A DNA stretch of 5,502 nt from Thermoanaerobaculales bacterium (lineage in GTDB: Bacteria; Acidobacteriota; Thermoanaerobaculia; Thermoanaerobaculales; Sulfomarinibacteraceae): NCBI GenBank assembly GCA_029938595.1, contig JAOZUP010000293.1, forward strand, positions 1 to 5,502, written 5' to 3'. Below, piece by piece: positions 1-5,502 of the stretch (the stretch's first letter is position 1; each line of letters opens with the position of its first letter). The notes under the pieces were generated by a model, which had not been told where the DNA came from, ran no database searches, and worked only from the letters and a program-made list of their open reading frames with translations. The position numbers were made by a program, and so were the translations under genes.

Positions 1-545
1 ACGTGGCCTCGGTCAACTACCACTTCGGCGGCAAGGACAATCTCTACCTCGAGACTTTTCGCTCGATGCTTGTAGTTCTCCGCGATCAGCGGTTGGCGGT
101 GATCGGTGAGCTCATGGCTCGCGATCCGGCGCCGACCCTGGAGGAGTTCCTGGAATCATTCGCCGAGGGTTTCATCGACCCGCTGGTCGATGAGAGCCGG
201 GGCCGGATGTTCACGATCCTGGTGTCGCGGGAGATGTTCAACCCCCGGCTGCCGCACAACGTGTTCGTCGACGAATTTATCCAGCCCTTGCTGGAGCGGG
301 CTACCGCGGCCCTTGCGGAGGTCGGACCGCCCCTCGATCCAGCTGCAGCTCGGTTGTGCATCATGTCGGCGGTCGGCCAGCTCCTGCACGCGATCAAGGC
401 TCGCCACCTCTTTGCCTGCCATGATCACCCGGAGGTCGTTCCGGAGAGCCTCGCCGACTATGTTTCCCACTTCGTCCGCTTCTCGGCCGGCGGTATCCGC
501 GCCTGCGCCGGGGAGGCGGGACCTGGATCGGAGGATGGCGCATGA
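1..545 (+). CDS. TetR-family transcriptional regulator, CecR-like, N-terminus missing (partial)
   Basis: This is the C-terminal part of a TetR/AcrR-type one-component repressor, which binds an operator as a dimer and releases it on ligand binding. The first visible residues, VASVNYHFGGKDNLY, are the end of the helix-turn-helix recognition helix and the start of the next helix, matching the family pattern 'GVN(V/L)A(S/A)(V/I)NYHFG.KD.LY'. The GTG at base 3 is therefore an internal Val and not a start; bases 1-2 (AC) fit the end of an Asn codon. About 35-40 N-terminal residues should lie left of the window. The remaining 180 residues form the ligand/dimer domain; the segment with 'LVSREMFNP' (about residues 73-81 of the fragment) and the later 'SAVGQLLHAIKARHLF' resemble the CecR-type C-terminal domain (DUF1956). 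It ends in TGA overlapping the ATG of the outer-membrane factor gene, so it very likely controls the pump operon and itself. TetR membership is firm; the CecR subgroup and the target are inferred. Confidence 0.88.
   Translation, partial: VASVNYHFGGKDNLYLETFRSMLVVLRDQRLAVIGELMARDPAPTLEEFLESFAEGFIDPLVDESRGRMFTILVSREMFNPRLPHNVFVDEFIQPLLERATAALAEVGPPLDPAAARLCIMSAVGQLLHAIKARHLFACHDHPEVVPESLADYVSHFVRFSAGGIRACAGEAGPGSEDGA
530..534 (+). promoter_or_regulatory. Ribosome binding site of the outer-membrane factor gene
   Basis: GGAGG lies 7 bases before the ATG at 542, inside the last codons of the regulator gene. It supports that ATG as the start, which also places a lipoprotein signal peptide at the N-terminus. 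Together with the ATGA overlap it suggests translational coupling. Confidence 0.75.
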
Positions 546-2077
546 GTCACGCAAGAACTCCTTTTTTCGGAGTACTGATTGCGGTCTTGATTTTGGCCGG
601 CGGCTGCACCCTGGGCCCGGAGCCGGAGCGACCGGTGACCGCGGCCGATGTGTCCGAGACCTACGTTCATGCGACCAGTCAGGAGGCCGTGGAGCTCCCG
701 GAGGTCTCACCCTGGTGGCGGACCTTTGGGGACGAGACGACCACCGAGCTGGTGGACCTGGCGCTGGCAAATAACACCGATCTGCAGGCGGCGGTGGCTC
801 GCGTCCTCGAGGCGGAGGCAAACCTGCAGAGGGCGGGGGGCGCCCGTCTTCCGCAGGTCGGGTATGGCGCCGGTGCACAGCGACAAAAGATGTCCTTCGT
901 GCTGCCCGGAGCTGGGCGGCGGGAGATCTATTCCACCACCTACTCCTTCGACCTCAACATCGGCTGGCAGGCGGATCTCTTCGGGCGCCTTAAGCGTACC
1001 CAGCAGGCGAGCTGGGCGAGCCTGCTGTCCGAGGAGGCCGCACAGGAGGCGGTGGTCCACACGGTGGTGGCCATGGTTGTGCGATCGCGGGTACAGATCG
1101 CAATCCTCGAACACGCGGTGGCCATCACGCGTGAAATCACCACCAGCTGGAGTTCCACCCTGAAAACGGTTGAACGCCGCTACCGCAGTGGCCTTGCCGA
1201 TGCGGTCGACCTCCACCTCGCGCGGGAGAACCTGGCCTCTGCGCAGGCGGGGGGGGTAGTGATCGAGGGCCAGCTCGAGCAGGCCCGGCTCGTGCTCGAT
1301 GTCCTCGTCGGCCGCCGGCCGGGGAGCGGCTCCACGCTGCCCGACACCCTGGCCGAGCTGCCGTCGTTGGAGCCGGTTCCCCTCGGTCTGCCGGCTGAAC
1401 TTCTAGACCGACGACCGGATCTACGGCAGGCGGAGATGCGGCTGGCGGCGGCGACCTTCGGGGTGGGGGCGGCTATCGCCAACCTCTACCCGGATCTCAG
1501 CCTCACCGCGGCAGCCGGTGTCAGGTCAGATACGTTGACGGACATCATCTCCGTGGATGGTCTGGTCTACAGCGCGGTGGCCAACTTGGTCGGTCCGATC
1601 TTCACCGGCGGACAGCGACGCGCGGATGTCGACGCGGCACGGGCACGCACAGATCAGGCGATCGCCAACTATGCCGGTGCGGTGCTGCAGGCCCTGCGCG
1701 AGGTCGAGGACGCCCTGGTGCTGGGCGATACCTCCGAACGCAACCTCGATTTCACGCGCGAGCGGGTATTTGAAGCCCGAGCGGCAGACCGGTTGGCGAA
1801 GCAGCGCTACCAGCGCGGGGTCGCGTCGATGCTGAAGGTGCTCGAGACCGAACGTCGATTGCGTCTGGCGGAGCAGGCGATCATCACCGCCACCGCCGAC
1901 GTCTGGAACGCCCGCATAGACCTCTTCCTGGCCCTGGGAGGCGACTGGGACACCAACCTCCCAGACCCTGAAACCGATCCCGCCAAAGAAACCGAAACCC
2001 AAGCTAAATCCGAAATTCCGAATTCCGAAAACTCAAAACTAAAAACTAAAAACTCAAAACTTGCCGAGGTGTTCTAA
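542..2077 (+). CDS. RND efflux outer-membrane factor lipoprotein (NodT/OprM family)
   Basis: This is the trimeric outer-membrane channel of a tripartite efflux pump (TolC/OprM superfamily, NodT-type lipoprotein branch). Residues 1-21 form a lipoprotein signal peptide with a hydrophobic core and the box LAGG-C22; 'CTLGPEPERP' after it matches the family hallmark 'C..GP.Y..P', so Cys22 is the predicted lipid-modified residue. Two outer-membrane efflux repeats follow, about residues 65-260 and 285-465. The second begins with the diagnostic GLPAELLDRRPDL (282-294) and continues with 'AAIANLYPDLSLTAAAG'. The usual family end is around ALGGDW (464-469). Here the protein runs on for about 40 polar residues, the last of them (NSKLKTKNSKL) read from an AT-rich heptamer repeat, so the tail is probably a late, non-functional or lineage-specific addition. 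The gene overlaps the regulator by 4 bases and the adaptor by 1 base. An 8-G run at 1249-1256 lies within it. Function is confident; substrate is unknown. Confidence 0.95.
   Translation: MSHARTPFFGVLIAVLILAGGCTLGPEPERPVTAADVSETYVHATSQEAVELPEVSPWWRTFGDETTTELVDLALANNTDLQAAVARVLEAEANLQRAGGARLPQVGYGAGAQRQKMSFVLPGAGRREIYSTTYSFDLNIGWQADLFGRLKRTQQASWASLLSEEAAQEAVVHTVVAMVVRSRVQIAILEHAVAITREITTSWSSTLKTVERRYRSGLADAVDLHLARENLASAQAGGVVIEGQLEQARLVLDVLVGRRPGSGSTLPDTLAELPSLEPVPLGLPAELLDRRPDLRQAEMRLAAATFGVGAAIANLYPDLSLTAAAGVRSDTLTDIISVDGLVYSAVANLVGPIFTGGQRRADVDAARARTDQAIANYAGAVLQALREVEDALVLGDTSERNLDFTRERVFEARAADRLAKQRYQRGVASMLKVLETERRLRLAEQAIITATADVWNARIDLFLALGGDWDTNLPDPETDPAKETETQAKSEIPNSENSKLKTKNSKLAEVF
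2016..2062 (+). repeat. AT-rich 7-bp-phased repeat tract in the 3' end of the outer-membrane factor gene
   Basis: Consecutive heptamers in one register are TTCCGAA (2016-2022), TTCCGAA (2023-2029), AACTCAA (2030-2036), AACTAAA (2037-2043), AACTAAA (2044-2050), AACTCAA (2051-2057), then the partial unit AACTT (2058-2062). An imperfect forerunner, ATCCGAA, lies at 2008-2014, one base out of register. Only 18 of the 62 bases from 2001 to 2062 are G or C, in a window that is otherwise strongly GC-rich. Three heptamers make 21 bases, so the protein repeats every 7 residues (NSKLKTK-NSKL). The tract stops just before the GAGG and ATG of the adaptor gene. It resembles short, AT-rich dispersed repeats that normally occupy intergenic DNA; that comparison is from general memory and not a search. 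Confidence 0.85.
2066..2069 (+). promoter_or_regulatory. Ribosome binding site of the adaptor gene
   Basis: GAGG lies 7 bases before the ATG at 2077, directly after the heptamer tract and within the last codons of the outer-membrane factor gene. It supports the start at 2077, where stop and start share one base (TAATG), an arrangement suited to termination-reinitiation. Confidence 0.6.
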
Positions 2078-3258
2078 TGTCCTCCAAAACACTCAAGATC
2101 GTCCTTCCCATCATCGTCCTCCTCGCCGGTGTCGCCGGTGCGAAGCTGCTGGGTTCCTTCCGCAAGGCGCCGCCGCGGGTGGAGCGCGCCGCTCCGGGGC
2201 CGTTGGTGGAGGTTCTCGCAGCCGGTCTGGCCGACATTCCGATCGTCGTCGAAGGACATGGCGAGGTCGTCGCCAAGGTGTCGGTGGAGGTGGTGCCACA
2301 GGTGGCCGGGCGAGTGGTCGAGGTGAGCCCGTCGATGGTGACCGGTGGGTTCTTCAAGGAAAACCAGACGCTGTTCGTGATCGAGCCCCGCGACTACGAG
2401 CTCGGCGTCGACCGTTCACAGGCGGCCGTGGCTCGGGCCGAGGTCCAGCTCGAGCGGGAGATGGCCGAGGCCGATGTGGCGCGGGAGGAGTGGGACGAGC
2501 TCCATCCCGGCGAGACACCGTCGTCAGGACTTGTGGTGCGCGAGCCACAGGTGCGGCAGGCGAGGACCGAGCTCGACGCGGCCAGGGCCGACCTCGATGT
2601 GGCACGGCTCAACCTCGAGCGCACCCGGGTGTCGCTTCCGTTTGACGGTGTTGTGGTCAGCGAGAGTGTGGATCTCGGCCAATTCGTGACCACCGGCCGG
2701 GTGCTGGCAACGGTTTACGGCACCGATCAGGTCGAGGTGAGGGTGCCTCTCGAGAGCCACGATCTGGCCTGGTTCGAGGTTCCCAGGGGATCAGCGGGCA
2801 CGGGCCCGCGCGCCGAGGTGAGCGCCGCCTATGCGGGTACGATCTACACCTGGGAAGGCAGGGTCACTCGTATGGAGGCGCAGCTCGACTCGGCTTCACG
2901 GATGGCCCACGTCGTGGTGGAGGTGCAGCAGCCCTTTGCCGCGTCGGGAGGGCGGCCGCCCTTGATGCCCAATACCTTTGTAGATGTCCGGATCTTCGGC
3001 AACACCCTCGATGGAGTGGTAGCCCTTCCACGGCACGCCCTGCGAGAGGGAGAGAAAGTATGGGTCTTCGACGACGGCAGTCTGCGTATTCTGGATGTGA
3101 AGGTGGCCCGTGCCGATCGTGAGAAGGTCTACGTGTCCGCCGGTCTCGAGGAGGGCGATGAGGTGATCGTCAGCGCACTCGACGCGGTGACCGACGGCAT
3201 GAAGATCCGGGCCGCCGGCGGCGATCGGAGCGGTTCGACGACAGGGGGCGGGGAATGA
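2077..3258 (+). CDS. RND efflux periplasmic adaptor subunit (membrane fusion protein, HlyD/AcrA family)
   Basis: This is the periplasmic adaptor that bridges the inner-membrane permease and the outer-membrane channel. At 393 residues it is a normal length for the family. Residues 7-24 (IVLPIIVLLAGVAGAK region) are a single hydrophobic segment acting as a signal peptide or membrane anchor; there is no lipobox cysteine, unlike AcrA. The first half of the lipoyl/barrel-sandwich domain is at about 64-106, with the hallmark VVPQVAGRVVEV (72-83). An alpha-helical hairpin follows at about 108-185, rich in Ala, Glu and Arg, with its turn near HPGETPSSG (143-151). The second lipoyl half is 'LPFDGVVVSESVDLGQFV' (187-204), the typical 'PFDG.V....V..G..V' motif. 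A beta-barrel (about 212-305) and a membrane-proximal domain (about 310-380, starting VALPRHAL) complete the family order. The Gly/Ser/Thr-rich last 15 residues look disordered. It overlaps the upstream gene by 1 base and the permease by 4. Confidence 0.95.
   Translation: MSSKTLKIVLPIIVLLAGVAGAKLLGSFRKAPPRVERAAPGPLVEVLAAGLADIPIVVEGHGEVVAKVSVEVVPQVAGRVVEVSPSMVTGGFFKENQTLFVIEPRDYELGVDRSQAAVARAEVQLEREMAEADVAREEWDELHPGETPSSGLVVREPQVRQARTELDAARADLDVARLNLERTRVSLPFDGVVVSESVDLGQFVTTGRVLATVYGTDQVEVRVPLESHDLAWFEVPRGSAGTGPRAEVSAAYAGTIYTWEGRVTRMEAQLDSASRMAHVVVEVQQPFAASGGRPPLMPNTFVDVRIFGNTLDGVVALPRHALREGEKVWVFDDGSLRILDVKVARADREKVYVSAGLEEGDEVIVSALDAVTDGMKIRAAGGDRSGSTTGGGE
3243..3248 (+). promoter_or_regulatory. 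Ribosome binding site of the permease gene
   Basis: AGGGGG lies 6 bases before the ATG at 3255, within the last codons of the adaptor gene; a second G run (3250-3253) is too close to the start to be the better site. It supports the start at 3255, four bases before the end of the adaptor gene. Confidence 0.5.
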
Positions 3259-5502
3259 AGGACAGTCGTACCGGCCCGCTGGCGTGGTTCGCAGGCCACC
3301 ACGTGGCGTCGAATCTGCTGATGGTCTTCATCCTGTTATCAGGGGCCCTGTCCCTCATGAGGATGAAGATCGAGGTCTTTCCCGAGCTCGACACGGACAT
3401 GGTGACCGTGTCGGTTCCATACCGCGGCGCCTCACCGGCCGAGGTCGAGGAGGGGGTGTGCATCCGGGTCGAGGAGGCCATCGCCTCCGTCGAGGGCATC
3501 AAGCGCATCCGGGCGGTGGCCAGCGAGGGCATCGGCACCGTGCTCGCCGAGCTCGAGGAGGACGCCGACGACCGAAAGGTACTGGACGACATCAAATCGG
3601 CAGTGGACCGCATCGTGACCTTCCCAGTCGAGACCGAAAAACCCGTGGTGGCGGAGGGTGACACCAGGCGGCGCGTCATAACGTTGGTCCTCTCGGGTGA
3701 GGCGTCGGAGAAGACCCTCAAGGTCCTCGCCGAGAGGGTGCGTGACGAGCTCACGGCGGTGCCCGAGATCTCGCAGGTAGAGGTCGCGGGCATTCGCCGC
3801 TACGAGATCTCGATCGAAGTTTCGGAGAATGCGCTGCGCCGCTACGGGCTCAGCTTCCGGCAGGTGGCGGACGCGGTGCGCGGCGCGTCGCTCGATCTGC
3901 CCGGGGGGTCCGTGAAGACGCAGGGCGGCGAGATCCTGCTGCGGACCAAGGGGCAGATGTACCGCGGTGAGGAGTTCGAGGAGATCGTTGTCATCACCCA
4001 CGGCGACGGCACCCGGGTGCTTCTGAGTGATGTGGCGACGGTCGTGGACGGCTTCGAAGACACCGACACCGCCTCGCGCTTCGACGGCAAACCTGCGGCC
4101 CTGGTCATGGTCTTCCGGGTCGGCGACGAGGGTGCCTTGCAGGTGGCCGATGCCGTCAAGTCGTACATCGAGAAGCTCCAGCCGTTGCTGCCGGCAGGAG
4201 TGACGTTGTCCACATGGGATGACGACTCCATCATCCTCCGCCAGCGGATCGGTTTGCTGCTGAGGAACGCCGGGATCGGTCTCATCCTGGTCTTTCTCTG
4301 TCTCGCCCTCTTCCTCGATCTCAGGCTGGCGTTCTGGACCACCATGGGGATCCCGATCTCGTTTCTCGGAGGGCTGTGGTTGCTGCCGAAGTTCGGCGTG
4401 TCCATCAACATGGTCTCGCTCTTCGCCTTTATCGTCTCTCTCGGGATCGTCGTCGACGACGCCATTGTCGTTGGGGAGAGTGTCCACACGTACTTGGAGA
4501 AGGGTATGAAGCCTCTAGACGCTGCGATTCGCGGCGTCCGCGAGATGGCAATTCCCGTGACCTTCGCAATCCTGACTACCGTGGCGGCGTTTTTGCCCCT
4601 GCTCTATGTCTCCGGAATGATGGGCAAGATCATGGGCCAGATCCCGCTGGTGGTGATCGCCGTGTTGATGGTGTCGCTGGTGGAAGCGCTGATCATCCTC
4701 CCGGCCCACCTCAGCAGCACCGGGGTCGGCTGGATCAAGCGCCTCTTGCGCCCGCTCGACCCGGTGTTCGCGGCCATCGGGCGGGTGCAGGCGGCGGTGC
4801 AGCGCGGCCTCGAGTGGGTGATCAGCGTTCCCTACCGGCAGACCCTGGAGATCGCCTTGCAGTGGCGCTATCTGACAATGGCGATTGCGATTGCCCTGTT
4901 GCTGATGGTCTTCGGAGTGATCGGCGGTGGGCTCATAAAGTTCAGTCTGATGCCCAAGGTCGATGCCGACAACATGGTTGCCAAGCTGATCATGCCGCAG
5001 GGTACGCCGGTTCGGCAGACGAAGGCTGTTCTCGCCCGCATCGAGGTGGCCGCGTTCGAGCTGGCGCGTGACGTCGACGGGCAGGCACCCGACGGGGCGC
5101 CGTCGGTGCTGAAACACGTATCCACGACGGTGGGTCAGCACCCCAGCAACCGGGGCCACGGTCCAACCGCCAGCAACACAAGTACCTCCGGGGATGCTTC
5201 CCACCTTGGTGAGGTCAATGTCGAGCTACTCGGCAGCGAGGAGCGGACCATCGGCTCGGTACCTTTGGCCAACCGCTGGCGCGAGCTGGTGGGAGAGGTG
5301 GGAGGCGTGGTTTCTCTATCCTTCTCGGCCTCGAGCTTCACCGCCGGAGATGCGCTGAGCGTGCAGCTCGCCCATCGCGACTTTGAGACTCTCCTCAAGG
5401 CGGTCGACCGGCTGGAGTCCATCGTCGCCGAGTACCCCGGGGTCGGTGACATCGCCAACTCCTTCCTACCCGGTAAGAAGGAGCTCAAGCTGGGGCTCAC
5501 AA
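3255..5502 (+). CDS. RND efflux inner-membrane permease (AcrB/HAE-1-like), C-terminus beyond the window (partial)
   Basis: This is the proton-driven pump subunit of the tripartite system, a trimeric inner-membrane protein with large periplasmic domains. The frame is open from ATG 3255 to the edge, 749 codons with no stop or frameshift; the family usually has just over 1000 residues. TM1 is about 17-35 (VASNLLMVFILLSGALSL), followed by the typical VFPELD (41-46). A first periplasmic domain runs from about 40 to 330. TM2-TM6 lie at about 340-356, 362-380, 387-407, 434-454 and 463-485, and TM7 at about 541-560. TM4 carries the diagnostic proton-relay pair Asp401-Asp402 in GIVVDDAIVVGESV, equivalent to the AcrB pair Asp407/Asp408. 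After TM7 comes 'SLMPKVDADNM' and 'MPQGTPVRQT', normal for the second periplasmic domain. A polar, Gly/Ser/Thr/His-rich loop at about 628-650 is probably exposed. The remaining relay residues of TM10-TM12 are outside the window. Family is firm; substrate class is unknown. Confidence 0.95.
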   Translation, partial: MKDSRTGPLAWFAGHHVASNLLMVFILLSGALSLMRMKIEVFPELDTDMVTVSVPYRGASPAEVEEGVCIRVEEAIASVEGIKRIRAVASEGIGTVLAELEEDADDRKVLDDIKSAVDRIVTFPVETEKPVVAEGDTRRRVITLVLSGEASEKTLKVLAERVRDELTAVPEISQVEVAGIRRYEISIEVSENALRRYGLSFRQVADAVRGASLDLPGGSVKTQGGEILLRTKGQMYRGEEFEEIVVITHGDGTRVLLSDVATVVDGFEDTDTASRFDGKPAALVMVFRVGDEGALQVADAVKSYIEKLQPLLPAGVTLSTWDDDSIILRQRIGLLLRNAGIGLILVFLCLALFLDLRLAFWTTMGIPISFLGGLWLLPKFGVSINMVSLFAFIVSLGIVVDDAIVVGESVHTYLEKGMKPLDAAIRGVREMAIPVTFAILTTVAAFLPLLYVSGMMGKIMGQIPLVVIAVLMVSLVEALIILPAHLSSTGVGWIKRLLRPLDPVFAAIGRVQAAVQRGLEWVISVPYRQTLEIALQWRYLTMAIAIALLLMVFGVIGGGLIKFSLMPKVDADNMVAKLIMPQGTPVRQTKAVLARIEVAAFELARDVDGQAPDGAPSVLKHVSTTVGQHPSNRGHGPTASNTSTSGDASHLGEVNVELLGSEERTIGSVPLANRWRELVGEVGGVVSLSFSASSFTAGDALSVQLAHRDFETLLKAVDRLESIVAEYPGVGDIANSFLPGKKELKLGLT

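Noticed and set aside
3..5. GTG at base 3 as the start codon of the regulator gene.
   Set aside because: The residues that follow are the end of the TetR DNA-binding helix, so this Val is internal. A start here would leave a regulator without its helix-turn-helix domain.
106..774. A + strand frame overlapping the regulator and the channel gene start.
   Set aside because: Its product is dominated by Arg, Ser and Trp, typical of reading a GC-rich gene out of frame, and it crosses the convincing ATGA junction at 542-545.
156..878. A 240-codon open frame on the - strand across the regulator and the start of the channel gene.
   Set aside because: It is Pro/Arg-rich, has no domain pattern, and spans two well-supported genes on the other strand; it is a compositional shadow.
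2008..2062. CRISPR array, iteron origin or terminator in the AT-rich repeat tract.
   Set aside because: Units are only 7 bp and directly abutting with no spacers, there are too few for a convincing replication origin, and I see no stable GC-rich hairpin followed by a T-run. The tract is also inside an open reading frame.
2061..2645. A 194-codon + strand frame starting at TTG within the end of the channel gene.
   Set aside because: It is out of frame with the well-supported adaptor gene and its product is Arg/Gly-rich with no domain. It matters only as the frame the channel would enter if one heptamer were lost.
3432..4487. A 351-codon open frame on the - strand opposite the permease gene.
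   Set aside because: It lies wholly antisense to a permease with clear family motifs. Its product is rich in Asp, Arg, His, Gln and Pro with no recognisable domain, as expected for the antisense of GC-rich coding DNA.
1..5502. A previously undescribed multi-gene system.
   Set aside because: All four genes belong to well-known families in a familiar order (regulator, outer-membrane factor, adaptor, RND permease). No unexplained gene remains, and only the repeat tail is out of the ordinary.

Overview
This window is a compact, head-to-tail cluster of four genes, all on the + strand, that together encode a tripartite RND (resistance-nodulation-division) efflux pump and its likely regulator. The order is a TetR-family repressor (left-truncated, 1-545), an outer-membrane channel lipoprotein (542-2077), a periplasmic adaptor or membrane fusion protein (2077-3258), and an RND inner-membrane permease (3255 to the right edge, truncated). 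An outer-membrane factor with a lipobox implies a Gram-negative (two-membrane) bacterium. The DNA is clearly GC-rich with a strong G/C third-position bias. I cannot assign a lineage; Pseudomonadota, Acidobacteriota and related groups would all fit.

There are no intergenic gaps. The three junctions overlap by 4, 1 and 4 bases (ATGA, TAATG, ATGA), and each downstream gene has a purine-rich Shine-Dalgarno-like stretch inside the end of the gene before it. This points to one transcript with translational coupling. The promoter and any TetR operator must lie left of the window, because the regulator is the first visible gene and lacks its N-terminus. Being co-transcribed with the pump, the regulator is probably autoregulatory.

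By homology to AcrAB-TolC/MexAB-OprM-type pumps, the permease captures substrate from the periplasm or inner membrane using the proton gradient. The adaptor bridges it to the outer-membrane channel, which releases substrate outside the cell. The substrate cannot be read from the sequence. The permease is open for 749 codons with no frameshift; a typical family member has a little over 1000 residues, so roughly the last quarter to third is beyond the right edge.

The one feature that does not fit an ordinary efflux operon is at the 3' end of the outer-membrane factor gene. The normal end of the family fold (around ALGGDW) is followed by about 40 extra residues. The end of this extension is encoded by a sharply AT-rich, 7-bp-phased repeat tract (2016-2062) unlike anything else in the window. 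It sits immediately before the start of the adaptor gene, so changes in copy number would alter the reading frame and the coupling. I found no RNA gene, mobile element, CRISPR array or terminator, and no sign of a previously undescribed system beyond this repeat tail.
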